The notes under the pieces were generated by a model. It worked only from the letters and a program-made list of their open reading frames with translations. It had not been told where the DNA came from and did no database searches. The position numbers were made by a program, and so were the translations under genes. Shown here piece by piece: positions 32,210 to 38,463 of a DNA stretch of 38,463 nt (within the stretch, counting starts at the first letter, position 1; each line of letters opens with the position of its first letter). This DNA comes from an uncultured Eubacteriales bacterium. GTDB lineage: Bacteria; Bacillota; Clostridia; Peptostreptococcales; Anaerovoracaceae. The stretch spans positions 1-38,463 of the forward strand of contig CAJTYS010000035.1 in assembly GCA_910583765.1 (NCBI GenBank). Direction: 5' to 3'.

Positions 32210-32947
32210 ATGAAACAGGATGACGCATTGATAAAAATCGCGATCTGCGATGATGAACCCGCGGATCAGCAAGCACTGGAAGGGCTATTGAAAGACTATT
32301 TCACCCACTGCGGCCTTTCTTTCACAGTGTCTGTCTTTTCAAATAGTGATCAGCTCCTGAATGGGCTGACGGAAAATCATTTTTCACTGTTGTTTTTAGA
32401 TATTTTTCTAACGGACGCAAGCGGCATGGAATTGGCGCGCCGCATCCGGCAGCTGGGATCTGAGGTTCCCATTGTTTTCACCACCATGAGCCGAGATTTC
32501 GCAGTGGAAAGTTATGAGGTGGACGCGCTCTATTATATTGTAAAGCCAGTGACAAAGGAAAAGTTGGCGGCTGCCATGAAAAAGCCCTTAGAAAACCTGA
32601 CCGCCCGCCAGCATTGTCTGGAGGTCGTGTCTGGCCGAGAAACCCTGCTGGTGCGCTTTCAGGACATATTATACGCAGAGGCTTTTGGAAATCAGATCGT
32701 GCTCCATACGTTCCAAGGGGACGTTCCCACGTATCAGTCTTTGAACCTGCTGCTGAAACGATTTGGTGATTCGTTTTTACGCTGTCACCGCAGTTTTTTA
32801 GTAAACATGGATCATATCAAAAAGGTGGAACGGAAAGATTTCGTCCTCACATCTGGCGCCCGGGTTCCCATCCGCACCAATGGGAGATCCCAAGTCATTG
32901 AACAATATAATCGTTATTTCACCAGTCAGCTCAGGGGGACGAAATGA
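32210..32947 (+). CDS. LytTR-family response regulator
   Basis: A 245-aa AgrA/LytR-type regulator. The receiver domain (about 8-125) has KIAICDDEPADQQ, phospho-acceptor Asp64 in LLFLDIFLTDASG and the conserved Lys in YYIVKPV. The LytTR domain (about 140-240) has FLRCHRSFLVNMDHIKKVERKDFVL and ARVPIRT. Start: the ATG at 32210 sits at the predicted transcription start and lacks a ribosome site. A TTG at 32228, with AGGATG upstream and giving the canonical LIKIAICDDE start, is the alternative. The kinase gene overlaps its end by 4 bases. Confidence 0.9.
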   Translation: MKQDDALIKIAICDDEPADQQALEGLLKDYFTHCGLSFTVSVFSNSDQLLNGLTENHFSLLFLDIFLTDASGMELARRIRQLGSEVPIVFTTMSRDFAVESYEVDALYYIVKPVTKEKLAAAMKKPLENLTARQHCLEVVSGRETLLVRFQDILYAEAFGNQIVLHTFQGDVPTYQSLNLLLKRFGDSFLRCHRSFLVNMDHIKKVERKDFVLTSGARVPIRTNGRSQVIEQYNRYFTSQLRGTK

Positions 32948-34278
32948 ACGCAGCTTATTTTTTTTCCATGTCGCGGCTTTCCGCGGCATCCATCATCCCT
33001 TATGCCATTGGCTGCTACCTGCCTTATTGGGATCATCTGAAGATACGCAGGTCCTGGCTGCTGGCGCTGCTGTCATGCCTTTTCATTTCGGAAACTTTGT
33101 TTTTCAACTTTTTTTCTGATGACGGCACTTCTGATCCAGTGTTTTTTGCTGTATGTCTGCTGGATCTTGTGGTTTATTTGAAAACCGTGGACGCGCCTGC
33201 CGCACAGCTGTCTTTTTGCTTTCTGTTATTCATCCAGTTCGGGGCCATTATCCGCGGGATCAGTTTCTTTGTGCAAATCAGTCTTTTTGAGTCATATACT
33301 TTTTTTGCTTTTACAGAAGCCCAGGCATCTGTTTTGGAGCGTTTCTTTTATTTGGTGGAGGCCATCTTTGCCATGGTGGTCATCATCCCGCTCAGCAGGA
33401 TCTTGAAGCGCTATTTCGTGCCTCTCATGGACGCAGTGAACATGCGGCAGTGGCGGGTGTTGTTCATCCTTCCTCTTGTTTTCATCTCTCTGATTTTGGT
33501 GGTCACGACCCTGCTGCAGGAGGAACTGGATAACCCGGTCTACCTGTTCCTGCTGCTGCTCATCGCTCTTGGCAGCGCGTCCATTCATTTCATAGTCTTC
33601 CTTTTGCTGCGAGGCATTGCTGACAACGCTGCGCTGCGGGAACAAAATCTGGAGCTGGGGTTTCGGGAGCAATATTATTCTCTGTTGTCCGAACAGGTGG
33701 AAACCACCAAGCGGACGCGTCACGACCTGCGCCATCATCTCCAGCTGCTGACCGGTTATTTGGAAAATCAGGATTATGCTAGTGCCATGACGTATTTAAA
33801 AGAATATGCGAACGCGGCAGCTCGGGAGGAAGCCATTTCTTATTGCGCCAATCCTGCCGTCAACTTGATCCTCAATCATTATGCGAACCTGGCGGCTCGC
33901 TGCGCCATTGATCTGAACGTGGACGCCCGCCTTCCAGAGCAGCTTTTCATTCCAACCTCCGATGTCTGCGTATTGCTGGGAAACATTCTGGAAAACGCAG
34001 TGGAGGGCTGCCAGCGTCAGGAATCAGGGAAAAAATGGGTCCAAGTGCGCTTGATGGCAGATGACAATAAACTGGCGGCAGCCATTGACAATAGCTGTGG
34101 AAAAACGAGACAAGGGCGAAACGGCCGGTTTGTTTCCACAAAAAATGGCAGAAAGGGAATCGGCCTTTCTTCCCTGTCTGCCTTAGCCAAAAAATATGAT
34201 GGGAGCGCCTGGTTTGAAGAATCTGACGGTGTGTTCAAAAGCTCCGTGGTGCTGCACGCCAGCGTTCCAGGCGCATAG
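32944..34278 (+). CDS. GHKL sensor histidine kinase, AgrC-like
   Basis: A 444-aa kinase with about six membrane segments in residues 8-225 and a cytoplasmic GHKL catalytic part. The phospho-acceptor is His260 in TKRTRHDLRHHLQLL, the N box is LLGNILENAVEG and the G box is KGIGLSSLSAL. This architecture is that of peptide-sensing AgrC/ComD-type kinases. No agrB/agrD-like processing protease or peptide precursor is visible on either side, so the signal may be made elsewhere. It forms an operon with the LytTR regulator. Confidence 0.88.
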   Translation: MNAAYFFSMSRLSAASIIPYAIGCYLPYWDHLKIRRSWLLALLSCLFISETLFFNFFSDDGTSDPVFFAVCLLDLVVYLKTVDAPAAQLSFCFLLFIQFGAIIRGISFFVQISLFESYTFFAFTEAQASVLERFFYLVEAIFAMVVIIPLSRILKRYFVPLMDAVNMRQWRVLFILPLVFISLILVVTTLLQEELDNPVYLFLLLLIALGSASIHFIVFLLLRGIADNAALREQNLELGFREQYYSLLSEQVETTKRTRHDLRHHLQLLTGYLENQDYASAMTYLKEYANAAAREEAISYCANPAVNLILNHYANLAARCAIDLNVDARLPEQLFIPTSDVCVLLGNILENAVEGCQRQESGKKWVQVRLMADDNKLAAAIDNSCGKTRQGRNGRFVSTKNGRKGIGLSSLSALAKKYDGSAWFEESDGVFKSSVVLHASVPGA

Positions 34279-34331
34279 AGACGACCCCGCCCTTTAGACA
34301 GGAAACCGCGCTCTGTCAGAAAGGAACCCAG

Positions 34332-34349
34332 TGCCTGAAACAGCAGGCA
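34332..34349. terminator. Hairpin between convergent genes
   Basis: TGCCTG, loop AAACAG, CAGGCA, immediately after the stop of the truncated FAD gene and 54 bases after the kinase gene. A second dyad (GACAG/CTGTC) lies just before it. No U-run is seen on either strand, so termination strength is uncertain. Confidence 0.3.
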
Positions 34350-35198
34350 TCAGATCAATTTTTCACTATAAATGTCTTCCAGACCGTATCGCTTTACCCG
34401 CTCTCTGATTTCTTCCGGGTCCGTGGAGTAAAGCCCCTTTTCTTTCATGCGCTTGAAATACTCTGCTCCGGCAAAGGTGTATCTGGTCATGAGGCCGTCT
34501 TCGCTTTCCAGGTTTTTGTTGGCAAAGGAAATCAGATCGCCAATGGCCAGACCAATGGGCAATTCCAAAAGCTTCATGCCTTTTAAGTACCGCACTGCGT
34601 TGTGTCCCGCCAGGCTCCCGGTGGAGATGGCTTCCGTGTGCCCAACGAAAAGGCCGGATTTTTCACCGCCACAGAATATGTTTTCAATGCCCGCCGCTTT
34701 CATGGAATTGTCCCGCTCTGCCACGGAAAGATAGCGGATGGAGTTCCCTTTGCCGCCTGCGTAAGGATCTACGTATCTAGCGTTTTCAAAACCAGGGACT
34801 TTGCGGAGTTTTTCCAGCGGGAAAAATGGTGTCATGATCTTGGCGTACCCAGTGTCCAGCAGGATGATGTTTTCCGCGTATTCGTTGAGCGCGTACTGCT
34901 GGCAGACCTTTAGGTCCAGTTTTTCCCGTACGATTTCTTCTTTTGGCACAGGGATGACGGCCACGCCGTATTCGTCCAGCTGCTGGTGGATTTCCTGGGA
35001 AAGGGAATTCTTCTCTAGTTTCCCTGAGCCGCTGAAAGCGCCGAACGCGCCGTCTTTTCTCCTGCCCATGATGTCGCTCTTTCCGGCTTTCTGGGTGATG
35101 CTGACCCTGGGACCAAAGGCCGGGCAGCGCAGGATGCACATGCAGCAGCCGTTTCCGTAGGTCAGGCAGTTGCCCATGGGACCAGTCGTGTCGTGTCG
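34350..35198 (-). pseudogene. GidA-like FAD-dependent oxidoreductase, 5' end removed by the element
   Basis: The frame opens at TTGPMGNCLTYGNGCCMCILRC and continues for about 280 residues to a normal-looking C-terminus (YGLEDIYSEKLI). It contains NIFCGGEKSGLFVGHTEAISTGSLAGHNAVRYL, typical of the C-terminal FAD-binding half of MnmG/GidA-like oxidoreductases. The N-terminal dinucleotide-binding GxGxxG domain is missing. Upstream the frame meets a TAA at 35201-35199, exactly where the integrative element begins. The missing 5' part should be at the other end of the element. The internal ATG at 35177 has no convincing ribosome site. Confidence 0.75.
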
Positions 35199-35218
35199 TT
35201 ATGCACGTATTGAAAGCA
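35180..35218. other. Predicted attachment junction of the integrative element
   Basis: The FAD gene frame ends here and the recombinase gene stops at 35219. Within the junction GTCGT is repeated three times in tandem (35185-35199), followed by ATGCACGTATTG. Large serine recombinase genes normally sit next to one attachment site, so the crossover lies in this 40-bp segment. The exact core dinucleotide cannot be set without the other end. Confidence 0.6.
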
Positions 35219-36889
35219 CTACATTGTTTGTTGATTTTGTAGATCTACTGATATCTGCGAGCTTTTTACCGCATCTGTTTCATCTTGAAATTTAAAGTAG
35301 ATGGTAATGCTCTTATCGTGATGAATCTCGACTCTTTCAATTAAATCCTGCACGAGTTCTCGATCTAGCTTCTGGATATTTTGATACTTTTGAAACGTCT
35401 CACAGAGTTTGGACTCTTTTTCTCCGCCTCTTCGAGTGGCCTCTATTTCTTTTTCCATGTCCCATATCTGTTTTTCCAGCCGCTCGGCGTCTCCTTCAGA
35501 TTTTCGTTTCAATCGTAAAAACTGCTCTTTGGAAATCACTCCCTGTTTCCAGTCCGCGTAGATTTCATCCTCCAGATTAGCCAAGCGCTCTAACTCCGCT
35601 TTCAGCCGTTTTCGCTCGTCCTCTTTTTTCTGGCGTACCTTTTCCAACCTTCGATGAATCTCTATGCCTTGCAGAACTTCTGGAATATTACAAAATTCCT
35701 GAATATGCGCCTGAATGATTTTAAGCAGAATCCCATGCACTTTATCTTCTCGAATCAGATGGTTCGTGCATTCTTTTTTAGATGCCCGGTAATACGTGGA
35801 GCATCCGAAATAGATGATCTTCGATGAATGCCGCCTCTGCATGGACGCTCCGCAGTCCGCGCACCGGATCAACCCTGACAACAGGTGGACCTTTCCTGTC
35901 TTACTCACTGCCCTTTGCCTGCTGCCCAATCGTTTTTGTGCCTTGTCAAAGATATCCTGGTCAATGATTTTTTCATGCATGTTTTCTTTGACGTTCCAAT
36001 TTTCCCGCTGCACTGGAACCGCTTTATGCACTTTATAGCTAACCATCGCGGTTTTCCCCGTCACCATGCGTCCCAAATAAGTCTGATTCTGCAAAATATG
36101 TTTGACAGTGGTGGTGCTCCATAGATTTGTGGAAGATTTATCGCTATAAGGATTCCGATAATTCATTCCATTCATCCGTTTGTGTCTAGTTGGGTTGGGG
36201 ATTCCCTTATCGTTCAATCGCCGCGTGATTTCCGCTAGGCTGCATCCTTCTGCCACATAGAGGTGAAAAATCAGCCGCACCACATCCGCGGCCGCTTCGT
36301 CTATCAGAAAATGATACTTGTCCTCTGGGTTACGGATATAACCGTATGGCGCGAAACCTCCTAAGAATTGTCCCTGCTCCCCCATCTTTTTGAACGTGCG
36401 CCTTACCTCCATCGAAGTCTTTTGAGCGAATCGATCATTAAAGATTCCTTTGATGGGAATTTCGTAGCCTTGGACAATATCCGGCTGCTTCAAGGTGTCG
36501 ATCATCGGGCTTTCCAAAGCAATAAAGCGCACTCCATGTAATGGAAAAAACTCTTCTAAATAGTATCCCTGCGCTGCATAGTTTCGGAAAATCCGTTCCA
36601 GGTTTTTACAAATCACGCAATCGACCCGTCTTTTTGTGATGTCGTAGACCATCCGTTGAAAGCTCTCGCGCACATCTTCCGTTGTTCCTGAAATTCCATC
36701 GTCTATGTAATAATCGGTAATTTCATACAAGTCCTCAAAATTCCGTTTTAGAAACGTATTCAGAATCTCCCTTTGGTTAGATACGCTCAAACTTTCGTCA
36801 TTTCCATCCGCTACGGACAGCCGAATATATACGCCGACTTTCCAAATTCGTTCCCTTCTGTTTAATGGCACTGTTCCTCCCTTCACCAT
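35219..36889 (-). CDS. Large serine recombinase, TndX/TnpX-like
   Basis: Site-specific recombinase that integrates and excises the element. The 556-aa product has the resolvase-type catalytic domain (Ser25 in GVYIRLS; DDGISGTTEDVRESFQRM; CKNLERIFRNY), the recombinase domain (about 185-310), a zinc ribbon (CADCGASMQRRHSSK then CSTYYRASKKECTNH) and a coiled coil (about 425-495), as in TndX of Tn5397 and TnpX of Tn4451. Two starts are possible: the ATG at 36889 with GAGGTG upstream, or a GTG at 36871 with GGGAGG upstream. Its end is 20 bases from the predicted attachment junction. Confidence 0.92.
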   Translation of the reverse strand: MVKGGTVPLNRRERIWKVGVYIRLSVADGNDESLSVSNQREILNTFLKRNFEDLYEITDYYIDDGISGTTEDVRESFQRMVYDITKRRVDCVICKNLERIFRNYAAQGYYLEEFFPLHGVRFIALESPMIDTLKQPDIVQGYEIPIKGIFNDRFAQKTSMEVRRTFKKMGEQGQFLGGFAPYGYIRNPEDKYHFLIDEAAADVVRLIFHLYVAEGCSLAEITRRLNDKGIPNPTRHKRMNGMNYRNPYSDKSSTNLWSTTTVKHILQNQTYLGRMVTGKTAMVSYKVHKAVPVQRENWNVKENMHEKIIDQDIFDKAQKRLGSRQRAVSKTGKVHLLSGLIRCADCGASMQRRHSSKIIYFGCSTYYRASKKECTNHLIREDKVHGILLKIIQAHIQEFCNIPEVLQGIEIHRRLEKVRQKKEDERKRLKAELERLANLEDEIYADWKQGVISKEQFLRLKRKSEGDAERLEKQIWDMEKEIEATRRGGEKESKLCETFQKYQNIQKLDRELVQDLIERVEIHHDKSITIYFKFQDETDAVKSSQISVDLQNQQTM

Positions 36890-36907
36890 AATAGCACCTC
36901 TATTATA

Positions 36908-37069
36908 CTATAGATTCCCATTGTAGTTAAGGGAGTTCTCTAAATAATTTTGAAGCAATTGTGCCAACCGTGCTCCATTGTCTTTGTAGTTCAAATTCAC
37001 ATTGCAATCATCAATCATGATCGTCTTTTTCTTCTCTGGATTTGTATGATCTGTTTTCTGTTTCATCAT
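36908..37069 (-). CDS. 53-aa element protein upstream of the recombinase
   Basis: A short frame (53 aa) starting at tandem ATGs (37069 and 37066) with GGGAGGG upstream. The product is basic at the start (MKQKTDHTNPEKKK) and then reads TIMIDDCNVNLNYKDNGARLAQLLQNYLENSLN. Small proteins of this layout (a beta strand pair, then a helix rich in Leu) are commonly encoded just upstream of large serine recombinases in clostridial elements, comparable in position to TnpW. It lies 18 bases from the recombinase gene, so co-transcription is expected. A directionality role is only a guess. Confidence 0.65.
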   Translation of the reverse strand: MMKQKTDHTNPEKKKTIMIDDCNVNLNYKDNGARLAQLLQNYLENSLNYNGNL

Positions 37070-37479
37070 GATTCCCTCCCATATAAAATTCTATTAGAAG
37101 GTCCCGAAGCTTATTCATTTACGATTCAATTATTTGATCTGTCAATATTTCTGTAAGTGATTCAATCAGGCGGCTGCCGGCCAGCAGCTCCACAAGGTCA
37201 GGGAACGTCCATACGCTCCATGCCTTCGGCCCATGCTGATGGGTGCGCCGTCTATCCGCAATTATAGACGGGAGTATCATGATCAAAACACGGGTCATCG
37301 CACGAACGTTGCCTTGTTCGCGTACGCGCATGGATTGAAATCGCTGCCCAAAAGGGGTCACGGCGCTCCATCGCGAGGGCTCTCCGCGTTTTTAAACGTG
37401 CCTGATTGAATTTATTCAGTTGTCAAGGTGCACAAAAGTAAGACGCTTAGAAAAGAGAGACGGGATAGGTTTTAGCTTC
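37070..37479. other. Structured GC-rich non-coding stretch of the element
   Basis: This 410-base gap has no convincing gene. Positions 37170-37370 are GC-rich compared with the AT-rich flanks and contain hairpins: CCCAT/ATGGG at 37230-37243 and CCGTCTAT/ATAGACGG at 37248-37271 (8-bp arms, 8-base loop). At 37308-37341 is a sequence ending GCATGGATTGAAAT, similar to the end of type I-C CRISPR repeats, but present once. An 80-codon frame on the minus strand lacks a ribosome site. It could be a small RNA, an origin of transfer or decayed DNA. Confidence 0.4.
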
Positions 37480-37722
37480 CTAACTTGCTTTGAATTTTAA
37501 AACGGATAGGATCAGCTGCGTTTCCAAAATCCTTTTTAAATACGGATCCACCACGAATTCCACGTTTCCAAACATGTCTCGCGCTTGCTTGGTGGCCAGC
37601 TTGTCGATGTATCTCTCATAGTGCTCCAGCACCGCGTTCATCGCCAGTTCGTCTCCATGAATCGCCATGCGGATGATCTGCTCCGGCAGGTAATCATGGC
37701 TTCCTCTATTTGACTCTTTCAA
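37480..37722 (-). CDS. Tn916-type helix-turn-helix protein (HTH_16-like)
   Basis: An 80-aa protein starting at TTG (37722) with GGGGGT upstream. It contains LPEQIIRMAIHGDELAMNAVLEHYERYIDKLATK, the pattern of the small conjugative-transposon regulators next to the sigma-like gene in Tn916-type elements (orf8 class). The end VVDPYLKRILETQLILSVLKF is also typical. It overlaps the upstream sigma-like gene by 17 bases, so the two are coupled. Confidence 0.8.
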   Translation of the reverse strand: MKESNRGSHDYLPEQIIRMAIHGDELAMNAVLEHYERYIDKLATKQARDMFGNVEFVVDPYLKRILETQLILSVLKFKAS

Positions 37723-38122
37723 AATCGCACCCCCTTTCCAACTTCTCCTTCAAGCGCGTCAACGCTCGTTTCCTTTTTTCGGCCACAGTGCGCCTTGGAA
37801 CGTTGATTCTGTCGCTGATTTTATAGTCGCTGAAATCCAATGCGTACAGCAGAACGATTTTTTGTTCGGTTTCCGGTAGGGCCAGCAATGCCTCCCAAAG
37901 GTCGTCATCTTGTATCTCCAAGCCGTATTCGCCCATCCTGATCTCACGCACGAAGTACTCGTCCCATTCATATGACGCGTTCAACTGACTCAGCGTTTCA
38001 CCTAATGTCATCTCATATTTTCTGCGACGCGCCTCGCTGCGGTGATAGTCCTTCAATTTGTTGGTCAATACTTTCCTGCAAAAAACATCGAATATTTTCT
38101 GGATATCTTTGTGATTTGTCAT
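37706..38122 (-). CDS. Sigma-70-like regulator of a conjugative transposon (Orf7-type)
   Basis: A 138-aa protein with a sigma-70 region-4 helix-turn-helix: ALLALPETEQKIVLLYALDFSDYKISDRINVPRRTVAEKRKRALTRLKEKL. The N-terminal part (YHRSEARRRKYEMTLGETLSQL) matches Orf7 of Tn916-type elements, a positive regulator of element genes. The ATG at 38122 follows AAAGGAG; upstream in-frame codons are not supported. Confidence 0.85.
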   Translation of the reverse strand: MTNHKDIQKIFDVFCRKVLTNKLKDYHRSEARRRKYEMTLGETLSQLNASYEWDEYFVREIRMGEYGLEIQDDDLWEALLALPETEQKIVLLYALDFSDYKISDRINVPRRTVAEKRKRALTRLKEKLERGCDFERVK

Positions 38123-38463
38123 TTGATGATCTCCTTTATGTCTTCTTGATTTGAACAAACCACCTATCGCCTCTCTCTACCTAATAAACGTCTGCCAGGC
38201 ACGAAACGGGCAAGTTTTTTGAAAAAAAATAAAAACTTCTCCGTTTCAATGAACCTCGTTACAATCATTGTACCGAAAGAGGCGGCCATAATAACGGGAG
38301 GATTCCGCACATTATGTAGCGAAAACGTTTCATTTTCACACAATCATCACATAATTTGTATTATTTTTGAATATTTAGAATGATTTAGATTTGAAATTGG
38401 CACTCCAAGCGTTTTATGTTAGAATCAACATACGTCACTTTCACCAAGGTGTGCGACGGGCAA
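38123..38463. other. Intergenic regulatory region of the element, window end
   Basis: 341 AT-rich bases without a gene. A plus-strand promoter is visible near the end, given as a separate entry; the rest shows no clear repeat. In Tn916-type elements a divergently transcribed repressor gene occupies this place, so the plus-strand promoter probably drives such a gene just outside the window. Confidence 0.45.
38397..38425 (+). promoter_or_regulatory. Outward-facing sigma-A promoter in the element
   Basis: TTGGCA (38397-38402), a 17-bp spacer and TAGAAT (38420-38425) with an upstream TG. It directs transcription to the right, away from the Orf7-type gene. Confidence 0.6.

Larger units (their letters stand above)
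35199..38463. mobile_element. One end of a Tn916/Tn5397-type integrative element
   Basis: The segment begins inside the disrupted FAD gene and carries, reading inward, a large serine recombinase, a 53-aa protein, a non-coding structured stretch, an HTH_16-type protein and a sigma-like regulator, then continues past the window. A serine recombinase in place of the Tn916 tyrosine integrase, together with Tn916-type regulatory genes, is the layout of Tn5397-like elements. Conjugation genes and cargo are not visible here. Confidence 0.75.

Noticed and set aside
1193..36889. Long antisense open frames opposite rpsB, ffh, gmk, rqcH and other genes
   Set aside because: They lack ribosome sites and family similarity and mirror real genes; they come from the codon bias of the true strand.
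37308..37341. A CRISPR array in the element
   Set aside because: Only one repeat-like copy is visible and no spacers or cas genes are near; kept only as a low-interest observation.
37119..37361. 80-codon minus-strand frame as a gene
   Set aside because: It starts at GTG without a ribosome site, its composition is not protein-like and it runs through hairpins; another frame of the same DNA reads like translated repeat sequence.
1..38463. tRNA or rRNA genes, or T-box and common riboswitches
   Set aside because: Nearly all gaps are short and none shows a cloverleaf, T-box consensus or known riboswitch core that I can recognise by eye.

Overview
The window looks like a chromosomal segment of a low-to-mid GC Gram-positive anaerobe of the class Clostridia. 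The evidence is the gene order (ylxM-ffh-rpsP-khpA-rimM-trmD, yggS-sepF-divIVA, gmk-rpoZ, rpsB-tsf), strong AGGAGG ribosome sites, a LytTR regulator, a clostridial-type sigma-54 activator and a Tn916/Tn5397-type element. No rRNA or tRNA gene is visible, so species cannot be fixed. An amino-acid-using clostridium is a reasonable guess, not a result.

Layout. 1-6.2 kb, minus strand: rpsB-tsf, an exported NlpC/P60 cell-wall hydrolase, a stand-alone LytTR protein, then yicC, gmk and rpoZ. 6.3-9.2 kb: rqcH (plus) runs 44 bp into a convergent lipase-like gene; next comes a 58-aa zinc-ribbon protein resembling the sigma-G inhibitor Gin. 9.2-18 kb, minus strand: two housekeeping runs, ylxM-ffh-rpsP-khpA-rimM-trmD and HlyD-like-yggS-sepF-divIVA-lspA-rluD-flavin reductase, the second with its own promoter beside the trmD stop. 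18.2-21.3 kb: a class III aminotransferase and a divergent sigma-54 activator, with a near-consensus -24/-12 promoter in front of the aminotransferase and two TTGACA-type dyads in front of the activator. 21.5-27.3 kb: acyl-ACP thioesterase, alpha/beta hydrolase, a VanRS-like two-component pair, a split ThrE-type exporter, a 39-aa membrane protein and an Mrp/ApbC ATPase.

27.5-34.3 kb is the most unusual chromosomal stretch. An 865-aa reading frame joins a YtcJ-type amidohydrolase, cut just before its last catalytic Asp, to an almost complete major facilitator transporter. A divergent 592-aa AraC-type regulator carries what looks like the remnant of a GH39 glycosidase. A LytTR response regulator and GHKL kinase follow, preceded by a 20-bp-period direct repeat.

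34.3-38.5 kb: a GidA-like FAD oxidoreductase has lost its 5' part at about 35.19 kb, where an integrative element begins. The element reads inward as large serine recombinase, a 53-aa protein, a structured GC-rich non-coding stretch, a Tn916-type HTH protein and a sigma-like regulator, and then leaves the window. The other end and the missing gene fragment should lie beyond position 38463.

Strongest leads for something new: the amidohydrolase-transporter chimera with its divergent AraC regulator; the self-contained sigma-54 aminotransferase unit; the element inside the FAD gene; and a hairpin that may bring a distant Shine-Dalgarno next to the lspA start.
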